A stretch of 64,000 bases of DNA from an uncultured Bacillota bacterium (GTDB taxonomy: Bacteria; Bacillota_I; Bacilli_A; RF39; UBA660). How positions within the stretch are numbered: position 1 is the stretch's first letter; each line of letters starts with the position of its first letter. Both the position numbers and the translations under genes were made by a program. Below the pieces are notes generated by a model, which did not search any database, was not told the origin of the DNA, and saw only the letters and a list, made by a program, of their open reading frames with translations. The stretch lies in contig ONIZ01000003.1 of assembly GCA_900317975.1 (NCBI GenBank), forward strand, positions 34,980 to 98,979, given 5' to 3'. Below, piece after piece: positions 8,581 through 15,991 of the stretch.

Positions 8581-8612
8581 CAAAAAAAAAGAAATTAATC
8601 AAATTTCTTTTT
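8581..8612 (-). terminator. Terminator at the end of the membrane-protein gene
   Basis: The minus-strand hairpin AAAGAAATT / AATTTCTTT with loop TGATT, followed by a long T-run, overlaps the last codons (8595). Confidence 0.75.
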
Positions 8613-9167
8613 ATAATATAAAAATAATTTATAAAACATAGTATAGATAAACCAAATAAGTAATAAGAAATTACTAATTTGAACTAAACTAAGAATTGTA
8701 TTATTTGTATATAATTGTTTCATATCACTTAATTCAATTCCATTAGAAGCACTAAGAGTAACGAATAATAAGAACAAGAAATATATACCAACAAAGAAAA
8801 TATAATTAAATATCTTCTTAAACTTAGTCATTTTCTTACTAAATATAGTTACTATTATCATAATAGATATAAATAGTATTATGAAAAAATAAACTATAGT
8901 AGACGGAAAATATATATATCTCATAATATACTTGAATAGTGATCTAAAAGAATATGAAACATAATCTCCATAACTTAGAAATACTCCTAAGAATAAACCA
9001 ATAAATATTGCAAAAAAGCCAATATTTATAAATATATTTTTTCTTTTTAAATTAAGAATTAAAAGAATAAATAAAAGTAAACAAAAAACAAACAATTCTA
9101 AAGTAATATATGAAGAAAACATATATTTAATAACAAACCACATCTTATCAAGTAAAGAACTGTTCAT
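8595..9167 (-). CDS. Integral membrane protein of unknown function
   Basis: The 190-residue protein is almost entirely hydrophobic, with about five predicted transmembrane segments (near residues 16-37, 45-68, 85-110, 120-143 and 160-182). The few polar residues are mainly Lys at segment ends, including the tail YYKKKFD. No conserved motif was recognised. It lies 13 bases downstream of the sortase gene and is followed by a terminator, so it looks like the last gene of an adhesin-sortase-membrane protein unit. A role in surface-protein export or sortase function is possible only by position. The GGGGTGA site before the ATG supports the start. Confidence 0.7.
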   Translation of the reverse strand: MNSSLLDKMWFVIKYMFSSYITLELFVFCLLLFILLILNLKRKNIFINIGFFAIFIGLFLGVFLSYGDYVSYSFRSLFKYIMRYIYFPSTIVYFFIILFISIMIIVTIFSKKMTKFKKIFNYIFFVGIYFLFLLFVTLSASNGIELSDMKQLYTNNTILSLVQISNFLLLIWFIYTMFYKLFLYYKKKFD

Positions 9168-9180
9168 AATTTCACCCCAA

Positions 9181-9777
9181 TTATTCTAATTCTGCAACAT
9201 AAATAGTTTGATGATTATCATCATCTTTAGTACATGTAATTAAAGTAAGACAAGTCTTAGACTCATTTCTAACTACATCAACCCATCCCACTTTATCAAC
9301 ATTATATATATTAACAATTCTATAATTATATACATTTCCATTATAAGTCACACTTGCTGTATCTCCAATATTTAATCTATACAAATATCTAAAATATGAA
9401 TTGTAACCTGTACCTGAATGAGCAACTAATATCAAATTACCATTTTGTACATCAGGTAAATCAGATCCAGGTAAAAACATAACATTATACTTTATATCAT
9501 TATATTTATTATCAGTATTATAAAATCCTCTTTTTAAATGAACTCTAGGTATCTCTAAAACCCCTAAATATTTACTATAATCAATTGGCTCTTCAACGAC
9601 AGGATCTTCCACAGTTGTAGCAACATCTTGAGTAATAGGAACATTTTCAACTACTTCGACATTCTGATCAGAAAATAATATTAACATATCAGAATAAAGG
9701 TCATTCCTAATATCAACTAATTTAGGCCAATTAAGAACAACAATTCCTCCAAAAACAAGTAAAGAGCCAAATAACAT
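9181..9777 (-). CDS. Sortase (class D-like), catalytic Arg position altered
   Basis: Sortases cleave a C-terminal sorting motif and attach the protein to the wall. This protein has an N-terminal hydrophobic anchor and an acidic linker. The sortase fold starts at LGVLEIPRV, with catalytic His in VAHSG (about residue 120) and catalytic Cys in TLITCTK (about 182). The residue about eight past the Cys, usually Arg, is Gln (NHQTIYV). The frame is open from an ATG at 9840, but those first 63 bases run across the end of the adhesin gene out of frame. ATG 9777 has AAAGGAG 7 bases upstream and lies 28 bases past the adhesin stop, so it is preferred. Its likely substrate is the adhesin next to it. Confidence 0.88.
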   Translation of the reverse strand: MLFGSLLVFGGIVVLNWPKLVDIRNDLYSDMLILFSDQNVEVVENVPITQDVATTVEDPVVEEPIDYSKYLGVLEIPRVHLKRGFYNTDNKYNDIKYNVMFLPGSDLPDVQNGNLILVAHSGTGYNSYFRYLYRLNIGDTASVTYNGNVYNYRIVNIYNVDKVGWVDVVRNESKTCLTLITCTKDDDNHQTIYVAELE

Positions 9778-9796
9778 TATCTGGCTCCTTTTTAAT
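9762..9796 (-). promoter_or_regulatory. Hairpin covering the sortase ribosome-binding site
   Basis: On the minus strand GAGCCAG pairs with TTGGCTC around a loop containing the ATG at 9777. The Shine-Dalgarno GGAG lies in the 5' arm, so the fold would hide the ribosome site. It might also act as a weak attenuator, since the T-rich tail TTTACTTGTTTTT is poor. Confidence 0.45.
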
Positions 9797-9805
9797 TTGT
9801 TTTTA

Positions 9806-11080
9806 TTATTGTTGTGTTTGTGTTTTTTGTTTTCTAACATTTATATATAAGATACCTAATCCAGATAACAATACAATTAAACCAACAACATAAATTGTTC
9901 CAGAGATATCAGTAGCAGTATCAGGTACTTTTACAATTGTAAAGTCTAAACCTTTACTAACTTCTTTTGGTATAGTGCCTAACATAGTTACAGTTTGATG
10001 TCCATCAGCTTTATAATAATAACCACTAATTACATCAAATTTATAATTAAATACTACAGTAACATTTTTCTTTTCAGTAGAAACTGCATCTTTTGGAACA
10101 TAAACTCTAAAATGATCATAATCTCCTAGAGATATATTACTTAAATCAGTAATTTCTTTGCAATCACCACTAGCAGGGCAACCATATAATTTAGCTTTAT
10201 CAATTCCACTTAATGAAGCAGACACTACATTACTACTAGAACCTAAAGTTTCAACTGATATTTTACCAGTTCTATAGAAATCTCCAGATTCAACCCATTG
10301 AGAATTTCCTTCATTAGCAACTCCTAAATTAATAGAAACATCATCTAAAGTTCCTTGTTTAGTTAAAGCTTCACTAACAACATCAGTAACCCCATAATGA
10401 TTAAACCATGTATCTCCACCAGGGCATGTATAACTTTCACCTGCTGTAGCATCACTATCAAATACTACAGTAGAATTTATAGTACCATTATAATCATAAT
10501 AAGTATCTACAGAACTATCTGTAATTTGTCCATATATTTCAGGATTTGAAGGACCAAGTTTTTGTGCTTGATATGCCCAAACAGCATTTTGTCTTACCCA
10601 TGCAGCAATATCTTCTCCACTACAAGTAGTTTGAGTACAACCAAAATTATTATTTGAACTATAATCGCTTTCAATTTGTGCACCTATTTCATCTAATCTT
10701 TGAATTAAGTATATTAATCCAACATCGTTAATTTCATCGCCATCTTTAGTTAAAGTAACTTGTCCACCATAAACTACAGCACTCTCTAAACAAATACCAC
10801 GAGCTGTCGCATTATTTTCACCATACTGTAACTTAAACATAATAGTAGTATTAGCAGCCTGATTACCTTGTAAACGTTTATCAAATCTCAACGCATTAAC
10901 ACTTTCAGGTAATGTATCAAGCTTCTCATATGAATATGATGGTTTAAATGCAACTACTAATAATATTGATGCTACAGCAATAAAAGCAATTGCAAAACTT
11001 AAACCAACTGTTACATTTAACATATTAAATGTCTTTTTTTGTTTTTGGTTTTGATTGTTTTCCATATAAATCTTTTCCAT
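9806..11080 (-). CDS. Cell-surface adhesin with thioester-domain-like region and VPDTA sorting signal
   Basis: The 424-residue protein has a hydrophobic signal or anchor at about 22-45 after a charged N-terminus. The ectodomain contains RGICLES (Cys97) and, further on, VRQNAVWAYQ (Gln164). The second resembles the Q-x-A-I-W-x-Y signature of thioester domains, in which a Cys-Gln bond captures host ligands. The C-terminus has VPDTA (about 385), a hydrophobic stretch and the polar tail NVRKQKTQ, which together form a sortase sorting signal. The sortase gene follows directly, supporting that reading. Extra Cys residues (CTQTTC; CPGGD; CPASGDC) suggest disulfides. AAGGTGA precedes the ATG at 11080. 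The thioester assignment is an inference from short motifs; the surface-protein call is firm. Confidence 0.75.
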   Translation of the reverse strand: MEKIYMENNQNQKQKKTFNMLNVTVGLSFAIAFIAVASILLVVAFKPSYSYEKLDTLPESVNALRFDKRLQGNQAANTTIMFKLQYGENNATARGICLESAVVYGGQVTLTKDGDEINDVGLIYLIQRLDEIGAQIESDYSSNNNFGCTQTTCSGEDIAAWVRQNAVWAYQAQKLGPSNPEIYGQITDSSVDTYYDYNGTINSTVVFDSDATAGESYTCPGGDTWFNHYGVTDVVSEALTKQGTLDDVSINLGVANEGNSQWVESGDFYRTGKISVETLGSSSNVVSASLSGIDKAKLYGCPASGDCKEITDLSNISLGDYDHFRVYVPKDAVSTEKKNVTVVFNYKFDVISGYYYKADGHQTVTMLGTIPKEVSKGLDFTIVKVPDTATDISGTIYVVGLIVLLSGLGILYINVRKQKTQTQQ

Positions 11081-11147
11081 AAATTCACCTTACCTTATGA
11101 AAACATTATAACATAAATTTTCATTAATCAAATAGTTTTTAATAAAA

Positions 11148-12371
11148 TTAGTTAATTTCAATTAACTCCTTTACACTTTTAATTCTCATATCTTTATTAA
11201 TATACAATGTAGCAAGCAATTCTCCTCTTTTTACACTATCTCCAAGTTGTTTATTTAACTTAATTCCTACACCATAATCAATCTTATCATCTAACTTAGT
11301 TCTACCAGCACCTAACTTAACTGATAATTTACCAAATTCTAAAGCATCAATCTTAGTAATTTTACCGCTCTTATATGCTCTAATATTCTTAGTCTTTTTA
11401 GATACTTTTAATTTATTAATATTTCCACCTTGAGATTTAACAAAATCTAAAAATTTTCCATAAGCTAATCCACTATCAATAGAATTTTTAACTTCTATTA
11501 AAGCCTCTTTTTTACTTATTTTCTTTCCAAGACTAATCATTTCACTTGCTAAATCATAGCAAACTTCAACTAAATGAGTATTTTCTTCTCTTCCCCTTAA
11601 AACATCCATAGCTTCTTGAACTTCTAAAGCATTACCAATGTTATAACCTAGAGGTGTATTCATATCACTAATTATTACACTAACTTCTTTATTATAAATT
11701 TTTCCAATTTCTATCATTAATTCTTTTAACTTATTAGCATCTTTCATATTAGAAATTAATGCACCATTTCCAACTTTTAAATCAATAACTATTGAATCAG
11801 CACCACTTGCTATTTTCTTACTCATAATAGATGATGCAATTAATCCTATACTTGAAACAGTTCCAGTAACATCTCTTAGTGCATAAATCATCTTATCCAT
11901 AGGAACTAAATTAGCAGTTTGACTACTAACAACAATACCTATATCTTTAGCTTGTTTTAATATTTCTTTTTCACTTAAATCAACTCTAAATCCAGGAATA
12001 GACTCTAATTTATCTATAGTACCCCCAGTATAACCAAGTCCTCTTCCACTCATCTTAATAACATTAACACCACAAGCAGCAACTATAGGAGCAACAATTA
12101 AAGTAGTTTTATCTCCAATACCACCTGTTGAATGTTTATCAACTATTGGTCCATTTAATTTATAGTTAAGTACATCACCACTATCAATAAAAATTTTAGT
12201 AAGAGCATAAACTTCTTCATCAGTTAATCCATTAATACATATAGCCATTAATAAACTACTCATTTGATAATCAGCTATTTTTCCATCTAAATAACCTTCG
12301 AAAAAATCTCTTAATTCAACAAAACTTAATTCTTCCCCCAACCTTTTCTTATTAATAATATCTACTATCAT
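11148..12371 (-). CDS. pdp: Pyrimidine-nucleoside (thymidine) phosphorylase
   Basis: The enzyme splits uridine or thymidine with phosphate into base and (deoxy)ribose-1-phosphate in nucleoside salvage. The 407-residue protein has the family signature around KMSGRGLGYTGGT followed by DKLES, the phosphate-binding KHSTGGIGDKT and the helical N-terminal domain beginning DIINKKRLG. In-frame ATGs upstream (12413, 12395) lie within the preceding GNAT gene. ATG 12371 comes one base after the GNAT stop with AAAGGAA upstream, indicating coupled translation. The gene forms a salvage group with tdk upstream: Pdp releases thymine or uracil, and Tdk phosphorylates thymidine. Whether it is thymidine-specific (deoA) or broad (pdp) cannot be decided here. 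Confidence 0.93.
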   Translation of the reverse strand: MIVDIINKKRLGEELSFVELRDFFEGYLDGKIADYQMSSLLMAICINGLTDEEVYALTKIFIDSGDVLNYKLNGPIVDKHSTGGIGDKTTLIVAPIVAACGVNVIKMSGRGLGYTGGTIDKLESIPGFRVDLSEKEILKQAKDIGIVVSSQTANLVPMDKMIYALRDVTGTVSSIGLIASSIMSKKIASGADSIVIDLKVGNGALISNMKDANKLKELMIEIGKIYNKEVSVIISDMNTPLGYNIGNALEVQEAMDVLRGREENTHLVEVCYDLASEMISLGKKISKKEALIEVKNSIDSGLAYGKFLDFVKSQGGNINKLKVSKKTKNIRAYKSGKITKIDALEFGKLSVKLGAGRTKLDDKIDYGVGIKLNKQLGDSVKRGELLATLYINKDMRIKSVKELIEIN

Positions 12372-12372
12372 C

Positions 12373-12765
12373 CTAATTATTCCTTTCAAATACATTTGTA
12401 TTATAAATTTCAAATCCTAATTCAGAATACATCCTATTGGCAACCTCTTTTTTGGGATTAGAAGTTAATCTAATTAACTTACAATCACTACATTTCTCCA
12501 TTGCAAAAATCATCATCTTTTTACCAATACCTCTTCCTCTACTATTAGGATCAACACAAACAAAATTAATCCAAGCATACTTCATATTCCTAACAACATC
12601 AAAGTCTTTTGTTATATTCAAATAACCAACAACTTTCCCATCATCTTCATAAACAAAACTTTCTACATTAGAAGCTTGATATATATTATCTATATTTAAA
12701 TTAAATGAAGTATATATTATATTCTTTACTATTGAAAAATCATTATCATTATATTCTCTTATCAT
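12373..12765 (-). CDS. GNAT-family N-acetyltransferase
   Basis: This 130-residue protein has the GNAT core: an N-terminal IREYNDNDFSIVKNI, a central VGYLNI strand, and the acetyl-CoA-binding motif VDPNSRGRGIGKKM (R/Q-x-x-G-x-G/A). The C-terminal strand includes RMYSELGFEIYN. The acceptor substrate is unknown. The ATG at 12765 follows AGGTGAT, and an in-frame ATG 69 bases upstream lacks such a site. It lies between tdk and pdp, one base from pdp, so it is co-transcribed with nucleoside salvage genes, though a functional link is not shown. Confidence 0.9.
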   Translation of the reverse strand: MIREYNDNDFSIVKNIIYTSFNLNIDNIYQASNVESFVYEDDGKVVGYLNITKDFDVVRNMKYAWINFVCVDPNSRGRGIGKKMMIFAMEKCSDCKLIRLTSNPKKEVANRMYSELGFEIYNTNVFERNN

Positions 12766-12796
12766 ATAATCACCTATAATAATTCTATCACACAAA

Positions 12797-12830
12797 TAAA
12801 AAAAATAAGAATTAATCGTTCTTATTTTTA
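12797..12830 (-). terminator. Terminator after tdk
   Basis: The minus-strand stem AAAATAAGAA / TTCTTATTTT followed by T's overlaps the end of tdk. Confidence 0.75.
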
Positions 12831-13420
12831 ACAAGTTTTTTAACTTTTTTTAAATAACATCTAGGACACATAGATTTATAAGTAACTTCATCAAAACCAT
12901 CTATCGCAACTTGATCTCCATCAACAGTAAATTTATCATTTACAAATCTAGCATTCATTGTAGCTTTTTTCCCACATTCACATATTGTCTTCATTTCTTC
13001 AATTGAAGATGCTAATTCAAGTAATCTAGTTGCTCCGGGAAACCCATTTCCTTTAAAATCTGTTCTAAGTCCATAACATATAACAGGAATATCTTCCATA
13101 GCAGATAATTCAAACAAATCCTCAACCTGCTTTGGTTGTAAAAATTGAGCTTCATCCACCAATATGCATGATAGTTTTTGTTTTTTTTCATTCACATCAT
13201 CATGTACTAAATCAATAATAGATTCATCAGGAGTAACTAGATAATCTACCTCTCTTGAAGAACCTAGCCTAGAAACAACACTTTTTCCACCTTTTTTATC
13301 AATAGATGGTTTCAATACTAATACATTCATACCTCTTTCTTTATAATTATAAGCAACTTGTAAAAGTGAAGTTGTTTTTCCACAATTCATTGCTCCATAT
13401 CTAAAATATAATTTTGCCAT
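12812..13420 (-). CDS. tdk: Thymidine kinase
   Basis: Tdk phosphorylates thymidine to dTMP with ATP. The 202-residue length is typical. The P-loop GAMNCGKTT lies near residue 9, the Walker B-like LVDEAQFL near 87-94 carries the catalytic Glu region, and structural zinc ligands appear in CECGKK and near the end in CPRC. The final Lys-rich tail KKVKKLVKNKND is ordinary. It heads a tdk-GNAT-pdp group on the minus strand and diverges from the ssb-like gene. The terminator at 12797-12830 overlaps its last codons, so downstream genes may depend on readthrough or their own promoter. Confidence 0.97.
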   Translation of the reverse strand: MAKLYFRYGAMNCGKTTSLLQVAYNYKERGMNVLVLKPSIDKKGGKSVVSRLGSSREVDYLVTPDESIIDLVHDDVNEKKQKLSCILVDEAQFLQPKQVEDLFELSAMEDIPVICYGLRTDFKGNGFPGATRLLELASSIEEMKTICECGKKATMNARFVNDKFTVDGDQVAIDGFDEVTYKSMCPRCYLKKVKKLVKNKND

Positions 13421-13569
13421 TTTATCACCTAAAAAAAATATATCACAAATAATTTTTCACATCTTATAAATTTACATATTAAATTAAAATATTTTTTCAA
13501 TTAATCTTTTTATATATGGAAAAACAGCAATTGCATATAATGTCCATTTACATTTATCATTTTATCAAT

Positions 13570-13598
13570 TTGTCAACAACTTTACTGTGCGGTAGTAT
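13570..13598 (+). promoter_or_regulatory. Promoter for the ssb-like gene
   Basis: TTGTCA (13570-13575), 17-base spacer, TAGTAT (13593-13598). The expected transcript would start around 13605 and leave only a short leader with the Shine-Dalgarno AAAGGAGGTG. This leaves no room for a start codon upstream of the ATC at 13623. Confidence 0.55.
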
Positions 13599-13622
13599 AC
13601 ACTTTCGAAAGGAGGTGTAAAT

Positions 13623-13967
13623 ATCCTTAATCAAGTAATATTAGTAGGTAGATTAACTCGTGATCTTCAAGTAAATAAATCTAAAAATGGCATTAAAGTA
13701 ACAACTATTCCTCTAGCAATCCCTCGTAGTTTTAAAAATATAGAAGGAGTTTATGAAACAGATTTTATAGATTGTCTAGCCTTTGATAATATTGCAGAAA
13801 ATACTGAACAATATTGTAAAAAGGGAGATATTATAGGTGTCAAAGGAAGACTACAATCAAGACAAATTGAAGAAGATGGAGTTAAGAAAAATATAACGGA
13901 AATAATATCAGAAAAAGTAACATTCTTATCTAGTAAAAGTAAAGATGAAAAAGAAGAAAAAGATTGA
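13623..13967 (+). CDS. ssb: Single-stranded DNA-binding protein (short SsbB-like), apparent ATC start
   Basis: The frame 13623-13967 encodes a 114-residue SSB: start-LNQVILVGRLTRDLQVN, then VTTIPLAIPRSF, YETDFIDCLAF, GDIIGVKGRLQSRQIEEDG and the strand VTFLSS. These are the OB-fold strands of bacterial SSB in order. There is no ATG, GTG or TTG between the in-frame stop at 13593 and the first conserved residue. The codon exactly where Met-1 aligns is ATC, 7 bases after a perfect AAAGGAGGTG. So the gene either uses a rare AUC initiator or has lost its ATG. The protein ends KDEKEEKD and lacks the DDIPF tip, so it resembles the short SsbB paralogue rather than the main SSB. Confidence 0.85.
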   Translation: MLNQVILVGRLTRDLQVNKSKNGIKVTTIPLAIPRSFKNIEGVYETDFIDCLAFDNIAENTEQYCKKGDIIGVKGRLQSRQIEEDGVKKNITEIISEKVTFLSSKSKDEKEEKD

Positions 13968-14040
13968 AATAAATATTCATAAAAGACATTACTTTATTTT
14001 TTATCCAAACGATAGAAAACATAAAGTATATACAGTTTAA
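13945..14040 (+). other. Possible small or decayed reading frame overlapping ssb
   Basis: An ATG at 13945 inside the end of ssb opens a 31-codon frame (MKKKKKIEINIHKRHYF...) to TAA at 14038-14040. The same frame then continues 13 sense codons (ELCQHPFYESDLN) to TGA at 14080-14082. No independent Shine-Dalgarno is clear. It may be a decayed coding remnant, a nonsense-interrupted small gene or chance. Confidence 0.25.
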
Positions 14041-14076
14041 GAATTATGTCAACACCCATTCTATGAATCAGATTTA

Positions 14077-14109
14077 AACTGAAAAAGATAACACTTTTTC
14101 AGTTTTTTA
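14077..14109 (+). terminator. Terminator after the ssb-like gene
   Basis: The stem ACTGAAAAAG / CTTTTTCAGT with loop ATAACA is followed by TTTTTT. It is a strong intrinsic terminator on the plus strand, facing the sufB terminator. Confidence 0.85.
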
Positions 14110-14111
14110 AT

Positions 14112-14138
14112 AAAAAAAGTCCTGATTAGGACTTTTTA
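14112..14138 (-). terminator. Terminator after sufB
   Basis: The minus-strand hairpin AAAAAGTCCT / AGGACTTTTT with loop AATC and a T-run closes the suf operon. Confidence 0.85.
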
Positions 14139-15449
14139 TAGATTACGTTTAATTAATTGATTTAACTCAACAGCATATTCCATAGGAAGCTCTTCTCTAA
14201 ATTTTTCAATAAAGCCAAGTACTATCAACTCTTCTGCTCTATCTCTACTTATTCCTCTACTCATTAAATAAAATAGGTTTTCCTCACTAATCTTCGAAAC
14301 AGTAGCTTCATGTTCTAAAAAACTATTAACATTTTGACAGGTATTATCAGGAAAAGTATCACTTTTACTCTTTTCATCTAAAATTAAAGTATCACATTTA
14401 ATACTAGCTTCACTATAATCAGCATTTTTATCTATATAAACCTTTCCTCTATAAGAAGCATTTCCACCATTTCTAGAAATACTTTTAGAAAGTATATTAC
14501 TCTTAGTATATTTACCTAAATGAATCATTCTAGCTCCACTATCTTGATTCTGACCATTTCCTGCGACACTGATTGTAATACAGGTACCTCTACTATAATT
14601 TCCTTTTAAAACACAGCAAGGATATTTCATAGTAGCAAGACTACCAATATTACCATCAATCCACTCCATAGTACCATTCTCATCTACTAAAGCTCTTTTA
14701 GTAACAAGATTATATACATTATTAGCCCAATTCTGAATAGTAGAATATCTACATTTACTATTCTTACCAACATAAATCTCGACAACAGCAGCATGAAGTG
14801 ATGAATCAGAGTACGTTGGAGCAGTACATCCTTCTATATAATGTAAATCACTATCATGATCAACTATAATTAAACTTCTTTCAAATTGACCCATATTTTT
14901 AGCATTAATTCTAAAGTAGCTTTGTAAAGGTCTATCTAATTTAGTATGAGGAGGAACATAAATAAAACTACCTCCTGAAAAAACAGCTCCATTTAAAGCA
15001 GCAAATTTATTTTCTTTATTAGAAACAATCTTCCCAAAATACTTTTCAACAAGTTTAGGATAATCCCTCATAGCAACTTCAATAGAAGTAAAAACGACCT
15101 TTTTCTCTTCTAATTCTTTTAACATAGAATGGTATATAACTTCACTTTCATATTGAACTCCCATTCCACCCATATGAGTTTCTGCTTCTCTTACACCTAA
15201 ATCATCAAGTTCATCAACAATAGGTTTTAATACATTATTCCAATCATTTTGAATAACTTCATCACTTTTATCATTTTTATAATAAATTATTTTATCAAAA
15301 TTAAGATCTATTTCAGGGCCAAATTCAGGCATAGAAAGATTTTTAAAATTATTATAACTATCTAATCTAAACTTAGTTATCCAAGGCTTCTCTTTTTTTA
15401 CTTCGGAAATCTTCTTAATTTTATCTTCACTTATACCTATTATTTCCAT
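14136..15449 (-). CDS. sufB: Fe-S cluster assembly scaffold SufB
   Basis: SufB is the scaffold of the SufBCD complex on which Fe-S clusters are built. The 437-residue protein has the SufB beta-helix pattern: GSFIYVPPHTKLDRPLQSYF, the LHYIEGCTAPTYS block with the conserved Cys, WANNVYNLVTKR, and the C-terminal helical NVNSFLEHEATVSKISEENLFYLMSRG. It is the last gene of the operon, 2 bases after an unrecognised gene, with a terminator at its end. AGGAGATAG before the ATG supports the start. The order here is sufC-D-S-U-x-B, as in other Bacillota apart from the extra gene. Confidence 0.97.
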   Translation of the reverse strand: MEIIGISEDKIKKISEVKKEKPWITKFRLDSYNNFKNLSMPEFGPEIDLNFDKIIYYKNDKSDEVIQNDWNNVLKPIVDELDDLGVREAETHMGGMGVQYESEVIYHSMLKELEEKKVVFTSIEVAMRDYPKLVEKYFGKIVSNKENKFAALNGAVFSGGSFIYVPPHTKLDRPLQSYFRINAKNMGQFERSLIIVDHDSDLHYIEGCTAPTYSDSSLHAAVVEIYVGKNSKCRYSTIQNWANNVYNLVTKRALVDENGTMEWIDGNIGSLATMKYPCCVLKGNYSRGTCITISVAGNGQNQDSGARMIHLGKYTKSNILSKSISRNGGNASYRGKVYIDKNADYSEASIKCDTLILDEKSKSDTFPDNTCQNVNSFLEHEATVSKISEENLFYLMSRGISRDRAEELIVLGFIEKFREELPMEYAVELNQLIKRNL

Positions 15450-15451
15450 AT

Positions 15452-15991
15452 CTATCTCCTAAATTTCAAAATATTACCTCTTGTATTAGTTCTTCTATTA
15501 AAATCATAGCAACCACGTTCCACAAAATAATCAATCATTTCTTCACGCTTCTTAGAATCTTCAAAAATAACTCTTCTAGACCACATATCTCTCATACCTC
15601 TTCTATTCATAATACGAGTTCTATCCTTAAAATATCTACTTGAATAAATTATCATGTTTTCTATATCTTGAACAGGAATATTTTCCATTCTTTCTCTAGT
15701 TAAAATAAAGCAAGGTCCTTCCTTCATAGTTGTAGATTCTTGTATTAATTTACAACCAACTTGGTGTTCTTCACCATCAGCATCATAATAATATTGTCCA
15801 TATTTATTAGACCTACTAAAAGCAGGATATTCTTCATTAGTAAATACATTTACAAATCTTGTATATGTAAGCCCATCTTCAAATCTCTCTTCCTGTTTTT
15901 GGACAACAACATAAGAAGGCACTTCTCCCGTTTCAACCCTATTTCCATCTGTATATTTTAATTCAGCAACGTAACATTCATTATTACTCAT
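15452..15991 (-). CDS. Unrecognised gene inside the suf operon
   Basis: The 179-residue soluble protein is not recognised. The N-terminal half is rich in Tyr, Glu and Val (VPSYVVVQKQEERF, TRFVNVFTNEEYP, KYGQYYYDADGEEHQ). The C-terminal half is strongly basic with many Arg (RIMNRRGMRDMWSRR, FNRRTNTRGNILKFRR). Four Cys are scattered (C6, C80, C94 and one near 160) with no CxxC motif, so metal binding is not indicated. It overlaps sufU by 8 bases and ends 2 bases before sufB, so it must be co-transcribed and probably coupled in translation. A strong GGAGG site precedes the ATG. Known suf operons have no such gene here, so a role in cluster assembly is possible only by context. Confidence 0.75.
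   Translation of the reverse strand: MSNNECYVAELKYTDGNRVETGEVPSYVVVQKQEERFEDGLTYTRFVNVFTNEEYPAFSRSNKYGQYYYDADGEEHQVGCKLIQESTTMKEGPCFILTRERMENIPVQDIENMIIYSSRYFKDRTRIMNRRGMRDMWSRRVIFEDSKKREEMIDYFVERGCYDFNRRTNTRGNILKFRR

Noticed and set aside
9778..9840. N-terminal extension of the sortase (21 basic residues)
   Set aside because: It is an out-of-frame reading of the end of the adhesin gene; ATG 9777 has a strong ribosome site just past that gene's stop.
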